DNA of 64,000 nt from Campylobacter concisus (GTDB lineage: Bacteria > Campylobacterota > Campylobacteria > Campylobacterales > Campylobacteraceae), in contig NZ_PIRO01000001.1 of assembly GCF_003048905.1 (NCBI RefSeq), positions 310,001-374,000 on the forward strand. The letters are read 5' to 3'. Below the pieces are notes generated by a model, which ran no database searches, was not told where the DNA came from, and worked only from the letters and a program-made list of their open reading frames with translations. Below are positions 29,234 to 37,663 of this stretch, piece by piece (the first letter of the stretch is position 1; each line of letters starts with the position of its first letter). The position numbers and the translations under genes are program-made.

Positions 29234-29799
29234 TGAAAAATGAGCTTTGCTTGCCGGCAGAATTTGACGAAAAAGTAAAGGCTTACGCTCAAATTTTTGC
29301 TAAATTTAACAAAGTTCATAACTTAAGCAATTATAAAGACATAAGCGAGCAGGTGCTTGATAGCATTAGGCCGCTTGAAATTTTTGACCTAAGTGCCAAA
29401 ACTGCGATCGATGTGGGCAGTGGAGCTGGCTTTCCAGCGATATTTTTAGCCCTTGCGATGCCGCGCACTAAGTGGCATCTTTTTGAGCCGATAGCCAAAA
29501 AGTCGTCATTTCTAAGCTATGCTAAGATCGAGCTTGGCTTGCAAAATTTAGAAGTTCATAGCCAAAAGATCGAGCTTGTAGATAAATTTACGGCTGATCT
29601 AATCACCTCAAGGGCGCTTAGCAAGACAAAAGAGCTTATAAAAATTTGTGAGGGATTTTATGATGAAAACACCAAATTTCTCATCTACAAGGGCTCAAGC
29701 GTCATGGATGAAATTTCAGGCATCGACGCGCAAATTTACAATGAAAAAAACAGAAATTACATATATTTTAATCTCAAAAACCAAAGGGAGATATGTTGA
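29233..29799 (+). CDS. rsmG: 16S rRNA (guanine527-N7) methyltransferase
   Basis: RsmG (GidB) methylates G527 of 16S rRNA using S-adenosylmethionine; its loss gives low-level streptomycin resistance in several bacteria. The 188-residue protein has the SAM-binding motif [28 protein letters not shown] near the N-terminus, [13 protein letters not shown] and [13 protein letters not shown] chose the ATG inside the ribA stop (TGATG), which gives a one-base overlap, rather than the GTG one codon earlier. Its 3' end overlaps the next gene by seven bases. Confidence 0.93.
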   Translation: MKNELCLPAEFDEKVKAYAQIFAKFNKVHNLSNYKDISEQVLDSIRPLEIFDLSAKTAIDVGSGAGFPAIFLALAMPRTKWHLFEPIAKKSSFLSYAKIELGLQNLEVHSQKIELVDKFTADLITSRALSKTKELIKICEGFYDENTKFLIYKGSSVMDEISGIDAQIYNEKNRNYIYFNLKNQREIC

Positions 29800-29990
29800 A
29801 ATACTTGCTTTTTGTAGCGATTTTGGTTGCAATTTACATCATATTTTTTAAAAATAGAAAAAAAAGCGACAAGATAAGCACCAGCAACTTCGAAGAGTGC
29901 AGCAAATGCGGTGTCTTTAGCGATACCGACCAAATGGTGCTAAGAGACGGAAAATACATCTGCAAAGAGTGCATAAAGGGTGAGAGATGA
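29793..29990 (+). CDS. PP0621 family small membrane/zinc-ribbon protein
   Basis: This 65-residue protein has one N-terminal transmembrane helix ([18 protein letters not shown]) and a C-terminal double-Cys ribbon ([11 protein letters not shown] followed by YICKECI), matching the PP0621 family pattern. The family has no settled function; the CxxC-x-CxxC ribbon probably binds zinc. It overlaps rsmG by seven bases at the 5' end and the next gene by four at the 3' end, so it belongs to the ribA transcript. Confidence 0.75.
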   Translation: MLKYLLFVAILVAIYIIFFKNRKKSDKISTSNFEECSKCGVFSDTDQMVLRDGKYICKECIKGER

Positions 29991-30352
29991 AAATTTTAGG
30001 CGATGAACTGATCAAATTTGAGCCACTATTTCTTTGCAAAAGTGAAGATGAGATTTCAAACGGCAGGCAAAATCTCTTTAAATTTGATAGAAATTTGATA
30101 AAAAAAGCGCTAGAAGCTGGAGCAAGCTTTAGCGTTTTTGTGACTAATGCAAATGAAGCCATTATCGCAAACGCGGCTGGAGCAAAATTTATTATCGCAG
30201 ATATTGACATTGCAAAAGATCTAGCAAAGATAGCTGAGAGTTATCTATTTGACGCACTTATAGCTGTTTTGATAAAAGATGAAAGCGAGCTAGCACAGCT
30301 TGCAAAATTTAACATAGACGCTGCGATCTTGCCAAACGCTATAAAAAAATAA
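29987..30352 (+). CDS. hypothetical protein, conserved-looking
   Basis: I do not recognise this 121-residue protein. It has no signal peptide. The sequence alternates helices and hydrophobic strands (ASFSVFVTNANEAIIANAAG, then AKFIIADIDIAKDLAKIAES, then YLFDALIAVLIKDESELAQL), compatible with a small alpha/beta fold. It overlaps the PP0621 gene by four bases and precedes htpX by eight, so it is part of the ribA-rsmG-htpX run. No catalytic motif stands out. Confidence 0.65.
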   Translation: MKILGDELIKFEPLFLCKSEDEISNGRQNLFKFDRNLIKKALEAGASFSVFVTNANEAIIANAAGAKFIIADIDIAKDLAKIAESYLFDALIAVLIKDESELAQLAKFNIDAAILPNAIKK

Positions 30353-30360
30353 GGACAAAA

Positions 30361-31230
30361 ATGGAAATTTTTAAAACTGCTTTTTTAATGGTTGCTTTGA
30401 TGCTAATTTTTATCGCTGTTGGCGGATATATTGGAGGCGAGCATGGCATGATGATCGCCTTTTTGATAGCGGCTGGCACAAATATCTTTTCATATTTTTT
30501 TAGTGATACTCTGGTGCTTAAAAGGTATAACGCTATCCCAGTTGATGAGAGTAACGCTCACGGGCTTTATGAGATCGTATCTCGCCTCACACAAAAGGCA
30601 AATTTACCTATACCAAAAATTTACATCATACCAGAAGAGGTACCAAACGCCTTTGCCACAGGCCGCAATCCAAGCCACGCAGCTGTCGCGGTAACCGAGG
30701 GGCTTTTAAAAATTTTAAATGAAAACGAGATTGAGGGCGTACTAGCTCACGAGCTAAGTCATGTAAGACACTACGACATCCTAACTGGCTCAATCGCTGC
30801 CATACTAGCTGGTGCTATCGCAATGCTTGCAAATTTTGCTAAGATTGGCAGTATTGCTGGGCAGAGTGGCAGTTCAAGAAGAGGTGGCGGTAATGCCATC
30901 GTTATGCTAGCACTTGCTATACTCATGCCAATAGCTGCCACAATCATACAAATGGCGATCTCAAGGGAGCGCGAGTATAAGGCAGACAAGGGCGCAGCTT
31001 ATATAACAGGACACCCAGAGTGGCTTGCAAGTGCTTTAAGAAAGCTTGAGAGCTACTCAAATTCTTACATTATGCAAAACGCAAGCGAGCAAAGTGCTCA
31101 TATGTTTATCGTAAATCCATTTGGCTCGCTAACTAACAAGCTTGGCGTACTTTTTAGAACGCACCCAAGCACCAGTGACAGGATCGCTGAGCTTGAAAGA
31201 CTTGAACAAGAGATAAAAAGAGGCATGTAG
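30361..31230 (+). CDS. htpX: membrane zinc metalloprotease HtpX
   Basis: HtpX is an M48 inner-membrane protease that degrades misfolded membrane proteins together with FtsH. The 289 residues show two N-terminal transmembrane helices (about 8-26 and 30-50), the zinc motif HELSH (His130, Glu131, His134) in GVLAHELSHVRHYD, two central hydrophobic segments and the third ligand region SREREYKADKGAA. The NAFATGRNPSHAAVAVTEGL stretch before the motif is typical. It ends the plus-strand run; no clear terminator follows. Confidence 0.95.
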   Translation: MEIFKTAFLMVALMLIFIAVGGYIGGEHGMMIAFLIAAGTNIFSYFFSDTLVLKRYNAIPVDESNAHGLYEIVSRLTQKANLPIPKIYIIPEEVPNAFATGRNPSHAAVAVTEGLLKILNENEIEGVLAHELSHVRHYDILTGSIAAILAGAIAMLANFAKIGSIAGQSGSSRRGGGNAIVMLALAILMPIAATIIQMAISREREYKADKGAAYITGHPEWLASALRKLESYSNSYIMQNASEQSAHMFIVNPFGSLTNKLGVLFRTHPSTSDRIAELERLEQEIKRGM

Positions 31231-31466
31231 AAAATTTAGTTCTAGTAAAATTTGGGCTAAATTTCTTCTTTTTGCTATCTTTTTTGGCCTTAAATATAGA
31301 CATTTACAAGAAATTTTAATTTTATGAGCGAGTATATAACGACTCTAAATTTAGTGGCAAGCTTTTCGAAGCTTAAAATCAGTAGTCGATTCTTGTGAGT
31401 AAATAGAATTTTAAAATTGTAAAGGATCAAATTTGTAACCAAAAAACCGAAATTTAACTCCAAATT
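31231..31466. other. non-coding spacer between convergent htpX and secreted-protein genes
   Basis: This 236-base AT-rich spacer separates convergent genes. It contains a small perfect hairpin at 31359-31374 (AAGCTT, TTCG loop, AAGCTT), a stable UUCG tetraloop form in RNA, but no T run follows. Nothing else is recognisable. Confidence 0.5.
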
Positions 31467-31868
31467 TCACTGCAATTTCTTGCAGTCGCGATCTTCTATA
31501 GTGTACTCAAAGATCAGCTCACCATTTTCTGAATAAAAAAGCTCGTCCAAGGTAACACCTATACTCAGCATATTTAAGATTTCTTTATCTTTGCAAGCGG
31601 TTCGCAAATTCTCTTTTTTGATAGCTTCGATAAATTCCAAAAGCTCTTTCTCCTCAAGCCTTTTAATCTCTTGCTTTCTTGCGTGTTTGATGGCATATCT
31701 ATAAATGAGCGTATCACCGACATTTAGGATATCATTAAGTGTCAGTGTTGGCGTGCAGATGAATGGAAGCTTTTTTTTGTAATAAGTTGCGTGATTTTTC
31801 GCTGCTATATCTGGCGTAATAGCCAGGGCAAGCGAGCAAAAAAATAGTAAAAAAAGGGCTACTCGCAA
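31467..31868 (-). CDS. secreted protein of unknown function (tandem paralogue B)
   Basis: This 133-residue protein has a clear signal peptide (MRVALFLLFFCSLALA) and is probably periplasmic. I do not recognise the family. Its mature part aligns by eye with the upstream neighbour: LP...LTLNDIL in place of LP...ITLKDV, a helix ending in a cysteine (TACKDKE against ALCNSGM), then IGVTLDELF against RGITLSGSY, and a terminal cysteine (DRDCKK against KSSCE). The two matched cysteines may form a disulphide. It has one further cysteine near its N-terminus (PFICTP) that the neighbour lacks. It overlaps the neighbour by ten bases. Confidence 0.7.
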   Translation of the reverse strand: MRVALFLLFFCSLALAITPDIAAKNHATYYKKKLPFICTPTLTLNDILNVGDTLIYRYAIKHARKQEIKRLEEKELLEFIEAIKKENLRTACKDKEILNMLSIGVTLDELFYSENGELIFEYTIEDRDCKKLQ

Positions 31869-32290
31869 CTACTTTTATCCAAATTTATATCAAAAAAATG
31901 CCTACCTTCAAAGCCGTAACTACCACTTAGTGTGATACCACGATTTAGCACAGCTCTAGCCATACCTGAGTTGCAAAGCGCATCTTTTCCGTTCTTGTAA
32001 AACTCATCTTTTAAGGCTAAAATTTGAGCTTTGTTGTAGTTTTTTAGCTTTTTAGTTTTTGTCTCGTTTAGCAAAAACTCACCGTGTATATTTAGCCCAT
32101 TTGCGCTTACATCTTTTAGCGTAATCATCTCATCGACTCTGCTTGGTAAATTTGGCTTTGCGGTTTGGACGACAAAAGCTGGGATCTGCTTAGTGTCAAG
32201 CTGATTTAGTATCTGCTCATAAATTTTAAACTCACTCTCTTGTACGCCAAAAGCAAGGCTAACAAGAGCTAATAAAACGATCTTTTTCAC
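31859..32290 (-). CDS. secreted protein of unknown function (tandem paralogue A)
   Basis: This 143-residue protein has a short signal peptide (MKKIVLLALVSLAFG) and is probably periplasmic. I cannot assign a family. Features are VDEMITLKDVSANGLNIHGE, a lysine-rich helix, KDALCNSGMARAVLNRGITL and a C-terminal beta-like tail ending in SSCE. These elements recur in the downstream gene, indicating a tandem duplication followed by divergence. It lies nine bases after alr in the Pgp2-like/alr operon, so a link to the cell envelope is possible but not shown. Confidence 0.7.
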   Translation of the reverse strand: MKKIVLLALVSLAFGVQESEFKIYEQILNQLDTKQIPAFVVQTAKPNLPSRVDEMITLKDVSANGLNIHGEFLLNETKTKKLKNYNKAQILALKDEFYKNGKDALCNSGMARAVLNRGITLSGSYGFEGRHFFDINLDKSSCE

Positions 32291-32299
32291 ATATTGCCT

Positions 32300-33313
32300 T
32301 TATATAAATTTCCTAGTGATGTTTGGCGAGAGTTTTACCAAAATGTCATAGCTTATCGTATCAAAAAATTTCGCCCAAATATTTGCATCCTCAAAGACAC
32401 AGACCCACTCGCCGCTATCTTTACAACTAAAGCTATCCATAGAAATTTTGCCTAGTATTGGCTCGTTATTGTCAAGTTTTAGCTTGCCACATCCATTGTA
32501 TCTTAGCAATCCATCACCATATCCAAGATCATAAGTGGCTACACTTATATCTTCTTTTGCGCTAAATTTAGCACCATATCCAACACCTTGACCACTTTTT
32601 AAAATACGCCTGCTAACTCTTTTTGCCCATAGTGAAAGTACCGGCTTTAAGTCCAAACTATCACTAAACTGAGCATATCCATACTGAGCGATACCAACAC
32701 GCACCATATCATCATCGATTTCACTTGCTCTTTCAAGCGCAGCTGAGTTATGTGAGTGAAAGACGGGCTTTTTAAAGCCAAACTCTTCACAAAGAGATAA
32801 AATTTTCTTTTTTGCGGCTCTAAAATTTTCCCTTTGTACAAAATAATCAGCATTTACTTCATCGCTTGCACGAAAATGAGTATAAGCTCCAAGAAGCTCT
32901 AAATTCCTTCTTGTTAAAATTTCAAACGCATAATCAAGCTCGCTAATATCAAGCCCATTTCTATGCATGCCAGTATCGATTGCAAGATTGATTTTTGAGC
33001 CATCTTTTATCTTTAAAAGCGCCTCTATGTCGTTTATCGCATAGATAAATTTACTGCTTTCATTTCCGGTTGGGATATGTGAGAGAATGAGAATATTTTC
33101 AAATATGTCAGAAATTTCATTTGCCTCAAACTCACTTTTTACAGCACAAATTTCTATGCCAAATTTTTTAGCTTCATTTGCAATAAGCCTTGCGCCATGG
33201 CCATAAGCATTGTCTTTTAATACAACTATTACTTTCTCTTTGCCACCAGCTTTAGCACAAATTTGAGTGAGGTTATGGATATATGAAGCTTTATTTAGGC
33301 GTATTTCAGACAT
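32300..33313 (-). CDS. alr: alanine racemase
   Basis: Alr interconverts L- and D-alanine, supplying D-Ala for peptidoglycan. The 337-residue enzyme has the PLP-binding lysine Lys33 in VVLKDNAYGHGA and the opposite catalytic tyrosine Tyr265 in DLGYGDGLL. HSHNSAALERAS and ISMDSFSCKDSG correspond to conserved barrel and C-terminal domain regions. It is shorter than the roughly 360 residues of many homologues but covers both domains. Its 5' end overlaps the preceding 79-residue gene by eight bases; a peptidoglycan L,D-carboxypeptidase gene lies just upstream, giving a cell-wall operon. Confidence 0.93.
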   Translation of the reverse strand: MSEIRLNKASYIHNLTQICAKAGGKEKVIVVLKDNAYGHGARLIANEAKKFGIEICAVKSEFEANEISDIFENILILSHIPTGNESSKFIYAINDIEALLKIKDGSKINLAIDTGMHRNGLDISELDYAFEILTRRNLELLGAYTHFRASDEVNADYFVQRENFRAAKKKILSLCEEFGFKKPVFHSHNSAALERASEIDDDMVRVGIAQYGYAQFSDSLDLKPVLSLWAKRVSRRILKSGQGVGYGAKFSAKEDISVATYDLGYGDGLLRYNGCGKLKLDNNEPILGKISMDSFSCKDSGEWVCVFEDANIWAKFFDTISYDILVKLSPNITRKFI

Positions 33314-33545
33314 TAAAATTCACATTAAAAGCAGTATAAACATCCGGTAAAAGTTTTCTTACGTTGTAGTCAAATGCATAAAATTTAGCGTAAATTTCTT
33401 TCAGATCAGCCTCTTTTACTTTGCTAAAATCAAAAACATCAGTACCATTTTTCTTTGGAACTTGGCGGTCAAGCTCAGCAAAAAAAGCAGCTCTTGCCTC
33501 TAAAATTTTCTCGATTTTTTCTTTTACTTCTTGAGATTTTTCCAC
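33306..33545 (-). CDS. hypothetical small protein between pgp2-like and alr
   Basis: This 79-residue charged cytoplasmic protein is unrecognised. It is predicted mostly helical (KSQEVKEKIEKILEARAAFF, then KEADLKEIYAKFYAFDYNVR) with no signal or membrane segment. It begins two bases after the L,D-carboxypeptidase-like gene and overlaps alr by eight bases, which supports real coupled translation. I see no motif that suggests a function. Confidence 0.65.
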   Translation of the reverse strand: MEKSQEVKEKIEKILEARAAFFAELDRQVPKKNGTDVFDFSKVKEADLKEIYAKFYAFDYNVRKLLPDVYTAFNVNFNV

Positions 33546-33547
33546 TT

Positions 33548-34513
33548 TTACTCCTCTATAAAAATTTTCATATCATCGTTATAAAGCTTCACATAAAGCG
33601 TCTTTTGCCCAGCAAATTTGTGCGTATCTGAAACATAATCCTCATAAAAACTCACACGAAAAAGCCTATCATTTTTAAGATTTGGATAAGGTGTGATGAG
33701 AAAATTTGAAAAACTAATGCGTTTTTTCTCTTTTTTAGAAAAAATAGCCCGCTTCATACTTTTAAATTTTTCCAAGCTCATACCATCGTATCGCTCAAAG
33801 TTTTTATCGTAAAATTTAAGATAGTTTTCAATGTCGCTCTCACTCCAGGTCTTTTTCCAGCCCAAAAGTCCAGAAATGATCACTGCAATATCTTTTGCAC
33901 TAGCTTCTGGACGCTTATCTTCGTAGATAAATGCAAGTGTTTTTTTGTGATCCACAACATCATCAAATTTCATCAAAGTATCATTTTGCATAGCCACGCA
34001 GCCTTTTGTTTTTAGCTCATCTGTCCTTTGACCATCGAGCGGATAGCCATGTATCCAAATACCACCACCATTTCGCTTTGCAAGTTTGTCAAGCAAATTT
34101 GGATATGAAAGCGAAAATGCAAGCGGTCCAAGATATCTATCATTTGGGGTAAATCTACGTGTAAGCTGATACACTCCAACCGGTGTTTTTAGATCGCCTT
34201 CAAGAAGCTTATCACCATTTTTGCCAACTATAACGCTTGAGCTAAAAAGCTTTTTTGTAATGCCGCCATTATAAGAGATCACTTCAAGCTTCTTTTTAGT
34301 TTTATCAACCACACTTAGAAGTATCTCGTTGTCATAATATCCATATCTTACATCCTTGCCTTCAAGCTTTTTTAGCCAGTAATCCTTACTTAAAATATTT
34401 TTTTCGATGGCGTCAATAACAGCAGCTGAGCCATTTTTTAAGTAAATTTCTTCGTAATTTTGGGCAAAAAGACAAGGCGATAACGTGATGAAGAAAAATA
34501 TAATTTTTTTCAA
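33548..34513 (-). CDS. pgp2: L,D-carboxypeptidase of the Pgp2/Csd6 type (YkuD domain)
   Basis: Pgp2 (Campylobacter) and Csd6 (Helicobacter) trim muropeptide tetrapeptides to tripeptides and set helical cell shape. The 321-residue precursor has a signal peptide (MKKIIFFFITLSPCLFAQ), a YkuD-type catalytic domain with GDLKTPVGVYQLTRRF and the catalytic His155 in GIWIHGYP, and Cys172 in TKGCVAM. The C-terminal third (about 205-321) fits the NTF2-like dimer domain found in these two proteins (FDKNFERYDGM-like elements: LKFYDKNFERYDGMSLEKFK). A general YkuD transpeptidase is the alternative. It heads the operon with alr, and faces the copper genes across a divergent promoter region. Confidence 0.85.
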   Translation of the reverse strand: MKKIIFFFITLSPCLFAQNYEEIYLKNGSAAVIDAIEKNILSKDYWLKKLEGKDVRYGYYDNEILLSVVDKTKKKLEVISYNGGITKKLFSSSVIVGKNGDKLLEGDLKTPVGVYQLTRRFTPNDRYLGPLAFSLSYPNLLDKLAKRNGGGIWIHGYPLDGQRTDELKTKGCVAMQNDTLMKFDDVVDHKKTLAFIYEDKRPEASAKDIAVIISGLLGWKKTWSESDIENYLKFYDKNFERYDGMSLEKFKSMKRAIFSKKEKKRISFSNFLITPYPNLKNDRLFRVSFYEDYVSDTHKFAGQKTLYVKLYNDDMKIFIEE

Positions 34514-34650
34514 GTGAAATGTCCCAAAAAGTAAAATTTAGTCCGTAATTATATCCTAAAAAATTTATATTTTTAGATTTTAAAGGTAAATTAAGTAGTT
34601 CTAAATGTATAATGTGAAAACCATTATTAATTTTATCACAAAGGAAAAAT

Positions 34651-35073
34651 ATGAAGAAAATCGTTTTTGGCGCGATGCTTGTAGCTTCTACTCTTATGGC
34701 GGCTGATATCAGCCTAGAAAATGTTAGAGCTAGAGATACAAAACCTGGCACAAACAATAGTGCAATTTTTATGAATATAAAAAATGCTTCAAATTCTGAT
34801 GTAAAGCTTATTGGTGCTCACTCAAGCGTTTGCAAAAACACAGAAATTCATACTCACAAAATGAATGATGGTATGATGGCTATGGTTCAAATCGAAGATG
34901 CAGTGATCCCAAAAAATGGTGAAACAAAACTAGCTCCTGGCGGTTTACACATTATGCTTATGGATCTAAACAAACCATTAAAAGATGGTGATAAAGTTGA
35001 TTTAGAGCTAAAATTTAGCAATGGCGAGAGCATAAAGCTTGATAATATCGGAGTAACTAAAAACTTTAAATAA
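34651..35073 (+). CDS. periplasmic copper chaperone PCu(A)C
   Basis: PCu(A)C proteins carry Cu(I) in the periplasm to cytochrome oxidase, usually with Sco. The 140-residue precursor has a signal peptide (MKKIVFGAMLVASTLMA). The family's copper site is exact: His67-x10-Met78-x21-His100-x-Met102, seen in IHTHKMNDGMMAM and [19 protein letters not shown] precedes the ATG. Its stop overlaps the next start (TAATG). In a Campylobacter the target is probably the cbb3-type oxidase, which is not in this window. Confidence 0.93.
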   Translation: MKKIVFGAMLVASTLMAADISLENVRARDTKPGTNNSAIFMNIKNASNSDVKLIGAHSSVCKNTEIHTHKMNDGMMAMVQIEDAVIPKNGETKLAPGGLHIMLMDLNKPLKDGDKVDLELKFSNGESIKLDNIGVTKNFK

Positions 35074-35540
35074 TGAAAAAAATCATAATTATTTTTTCAT
35101 TTATCTTTATTGTTTTAGGTGCTTTTTCGATAGGCTATAAGCTTATGACAACAAGCAAGGAAGATCCACCTGAATTTGCCGATGTAAACACATCGCTAGA
35201 TCCTTTAAAATGTGATCTAAACAATAAATCTTGTGAGATGGAATTTAAAGGCGTAAAGCTAAAAATAGACATCTCGCCAAGACCTATTTATGCTATGAGA
35301 CCTTTTAGCTTTAAAATCATTAATGGTAAAAATTTAGGGCTAAAAAATCCAAGTCTTGAGATAGACGGCATAAATATGAATATGGGATCAATCAAAGCAA
35401 GACTTGAGCCAAGAGGCGATAACTTAACTGCTCAAGTAGTGCTAAGTGCTTGCGTTGTCGAGCTTATGAGATATAGATTTAAAGTGCTTGATGACGAAAA
35501 AGAAACTGGTTTTTTTGTAGATCTTGATCTAAAATTATAG
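35073..35540 (+). CDS. membrane-anchored FixH/YtkA-like protein of the copper operon
   Basis: This 155-residue protein has one N-terminal transmembrane anchor (IIIIFSFIFIVLGAFSIGYK) and a periplasmic beta-sandwich-like domain with IDISPRPIYAMRPFSFKI, EIDGINMNMGSIKARLEP and QVVLSACVVELMRYRFKV. The INMNMG methionine pair and the layout resemble YtkA/FixH-type domains that accompany copper handling. It overlaps the PCu(A)C gene by one base and precedes the Sco gene by six. The copper link is inferred mainly from position. Confidence 0.7.
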   Translation: MKKIIIIFSFIFIVLGAFSIGYKLMTTSKEDPPEFADVNTSLDPLKCDLNNKSCEMEFKGVKLKIDISPRPIYAMRPFSFKIINGKNLGLKNPSLEIDGINMNMGSIKARLEPRGDNLTAQVVLSACVVELMRYRFKVLDDEKETGFFVDLDLKL

Positions 35541-35546
35541 AGGGTA

Positions 35547-36092
35547 ATGATGAAAAAGGCATTTTGGGGCTTAATAATAATCTTAATTTGTATAGGTGTT
35601 GCACTTTTGCTAATAAAGCCAAACAAGTATGATTTTAAGGCACTTTCACAAAATGGTGAAGTAAGTCTTAAAAATTACGACGGAAAGTACAAAGTTATAT
35701 ATTTTGGTTATCTTTTTTGCCCCGATGTCTGCCCTACTGCGCTCTCTTTGATTGGTGATGAGCTAAATAAACTAAAAAGAGATGACTTTGAGTTACTTTT
35801 TATTACACTTGATCCTGAACGCGATACTCCTAAAAATTTAACTCTAATGGCAAAAAATTTCTATAAAGATGCTGATGGATTAAAACTAAATGCCTTAAAA
35901 GAAGTGGCAAAAACCTATGGTGTAAAATTTCAAAAAGTCCGTCTTGAAAACTCAGCCATGGGCTACTCTGTTGCCCACAGCTCTTCAATATACTTAATAG
36001 ACAAAAAAGGAAATTTTTATAAAGAAATTTCAAATCTAACAAATGAAAACATTGGAGAAAATTTATTAAATTTGATCAAAGATAGACCTTAG
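35547..36092 (+). CDS. SCO1/SenC family copper chaperone
   Basis: Sco proteins are membrane-anchored thioredoxin-fold chaperones that load or reduce the copper site of cytochrome oxidase. The 181 residues have an N-terminal anchor (FWGLIIILICIGVALLLI), the copper motif Cys58-x3-Cys62 (FCPDVCPTAL) and the third ligand His144 in VAHSSSIYLID, with FITLDPERDTP typical of the family. Two adjacent ATG codons follow GAGGG; the second gives better spacing, so the true start may be one codon later. It closes the three-gene copper unit. Confidence 0.93.
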   Translation: MMKKAFWGLIIILICIGVALLLIKPNKYDFKALSQNGEVSLKNYDGKYKVIYFGYLFCPDVCPTALSLIGDELNKLKRDDFELLFITLDPERDTPKNLTLMAKNFYKDADGLKLNALKEVAKTYGVKFQKVRLENSAMGYSVAHSSSIYLIDKKGNFYKEISNLTNENIGENLLNLIKDRP

Positions 36093-36389
36093 GCGAGAAA
36101 ATTTAGTAAGCCAAAACTGACCTACTAAAATTCTTTATGCAAATATCATCTCAAGATCTTCTAAACTAAAATTAATTCACTTGTTATGTTTTTGATTTTA
36201 ATGCTCGCTGAGTGATTTTTTCACCCAAAACCTATTAACCCTTGAACATAAATTTAAATCTACAAGCCAAATAAGGTTGATTAAATATAAGCAGTACTAG
36301 CAACGAATTTATTAAGAAGGTCTATATGAAGGATAGGCTTTTGTACTATAAATTTTGATCATAGTACAAAAGCTAGAAATTTAGTTTTG
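36093..36389. other. non-coding spacer between convergent sco and nap operons
   Basis: About 300 bases of AT-rich sequence between two convergent units. Apart from the hairpin at 36337-36373 no gene, repeat or RNA is recognisable. Confidence 0.5.
36337..36373 (-). terminator. hairpin at the 3' end of the nap operon
   Basis: A perfect 13-base inverted repeat (GCTTTTGTACTAT and its complement, 11-base loop) begins 16 bases past the napD stop. No T run follows on the minus strand, so it may act as an mRNA-stabilising 3' hairpin, or as a Rho-aided or bidirectional stop, rather than a classical intrinsic terminator. Confidence 0.55.
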
Positions 36390-36731
36390 CTATTTTACTC
36401 TATGATGCACGCTGCCACCATAAGTAATATCCTCAGCTTTTACCTCATCACTTGTTAAAATTTCACTTATCTTGCCATTTTCTTCTAGCTTTTTCCTATT
36501 TTCTTCGGCATCTTCTTGATAGCTATAAACCATCGCAACGCTCACTACTCCACTGATAGCTTCTATCTTTTTAAAATTTTTTATCTCATCTTCAATGCTA
36601 TCTGAGCTAACTACCACTACGATTCTATCGTCTGCGTCAGTTATTATTTCACACTCTTTTAGCTTTTTTATTTCGTTTTTTACACTTTCATTTTTATTGT
36701 CCGTATAAACTATCAAACTTGAAATATTCAT
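36390..36731 (-). CDS. napD: NapD-type chaperone for nitrate reductase NapA
   Basis: NapD binds the twin-arginine signal of NapA and delays export until the molybdenum cofactor is inserted. The 113-residue protein begins MNISSLIVYTD and contains the NapD ferredoxin-like fold pattern (ISSLIV, then IDxEI-like IEDEIKNFKKIEAISGVVSV, then AMVYSYQED). The C-terminal tail is longer than in E. coli NapD. It overlaps napL by four bases and is the last gene of the operon. Confidence 0.88.
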   Translation of the reverse strand: MNISSLIVYTDNKNESVKNEIKKLKECEIITDADDRIVVVVSSDSIEDEIKNFKKIEAISGVVSVAMVYSYQEDAEENRKKLEENGKISEILTSDEVKAEDITYGGSVHHRVK

Positions 36732-37663
36732 TTAATTCTCCAAAATAAAATTTTATTCTCATAGGCTGAAGTTACGACTTCGTTATCGCTTATAAAAACT
36801 ATGCTATTTATCGTACTTTGTCCAGTTTTTAGCATTGCGATATTTTCTAAGCTTTTGCTATCAACTAAATTTACATCGCTCATCTCATCACTCATATAAG
36901 CTGCCACTCTACCATCATCGCTAAGGCCGACACCATAGACCAAAAAGCCAGTATTTATCTTTTTTAGGCTTCCAGCAGAAAATATCCCCACGATCCTATC
37001 GGTGCCTCCGCTGATCATGACGCCATTTTTATATGAGATATCGTAGATATTATCTGTATGAATGTCTAAAATTTGATCCATTTTTTTAGCTTTTATGTTA
37101 TAAAAGTAGACCTTCCCACTCTCGCAAGCGATAGCTAGCGTGCTTCTATCTTCATTTATCTCCATATCTGAAAGCATCGCGATTGAAATTTTAAAGCTAT
37201 CATAAATTTCGCCATTTTTTAGGTTTAAAAAGTAAATTTCATTGCTAATTGAAGCAAGTGCAACATGCTCATCATCTAAAAACAATGCCTTTTTTATCGC
37301 TTGATTATCCATTTTTATGCTTCTCATCTGCCCATTTTCTCTTAGATGAAGCACCTTTGTAGCGTAATCACTTTCGCTAAGTATAAGAGTTTTGCCATCA
37401 AATTCATCAATACTTAAAATTTTTGGTCTTTCGTGATCACTAACATAGGTTTTTATATCATCCATTTTGATAATCTCTTCAAATTTAGACTCTTTAGGAT
37501 CGTAAATTTCAACCGTCCCTCCATCAGTCGCGATAAAGAGTTTGCCATTTATTAGCGTTGTGCTTAGCACATTTGCACTAGCCTCTATTTGCTTGTATGG
37601 AGTGGTGATCTCGCTTGCAAAGATAAAATTTAATAGACAAAAAATAAAAAACAAAGCTCTCAT
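36728..37663 (-). CDS. napL: NapL, periplasmic beta-propeller protein
   Basis: NapL is found in epsilonproteobacterial nap operons and is needed for full nitrate reductase activity, but its exact job is unsettled. The 311-residue precursor has a signal peptide (MRALFFIFCLLNFIFA) and then repeating WD40-like blades such as LINGKLFIATDGGTVEIYDP, LAIACESGKVYFYNIKAKKM and ISYKNGVMISGGTDRIVGIF. It lies between napF and napD, overlapping each by four bases. Confidence 0.88.
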   Translation of the reverse strand: MRALFFIFCLLNFIFASEITTPYKQIEASANVLSTTLINGKLFIATDGGTVEIYDPKESKFEEIIKMDDIKTYVSDHERPKILSIDEFDGKTLILSESDYATKVLHLRENGQMRSIKMDNQAIKKALFLDDEHVALASISNEIYFLNLKNGEIYDSFKISIAMLSDMEINEDRSTLAIACESGKVYFYNIKAKKMDQILDIHTDNIYDISYKNGVMISGGTDRIVGIFSAGSLKKINTGFLVYGVGLSDDGRVAAYMSDEMSDVNLVDSKSLENIAMLKTGQSTINSIVFISDNEVVTSAYENKILFWRIK

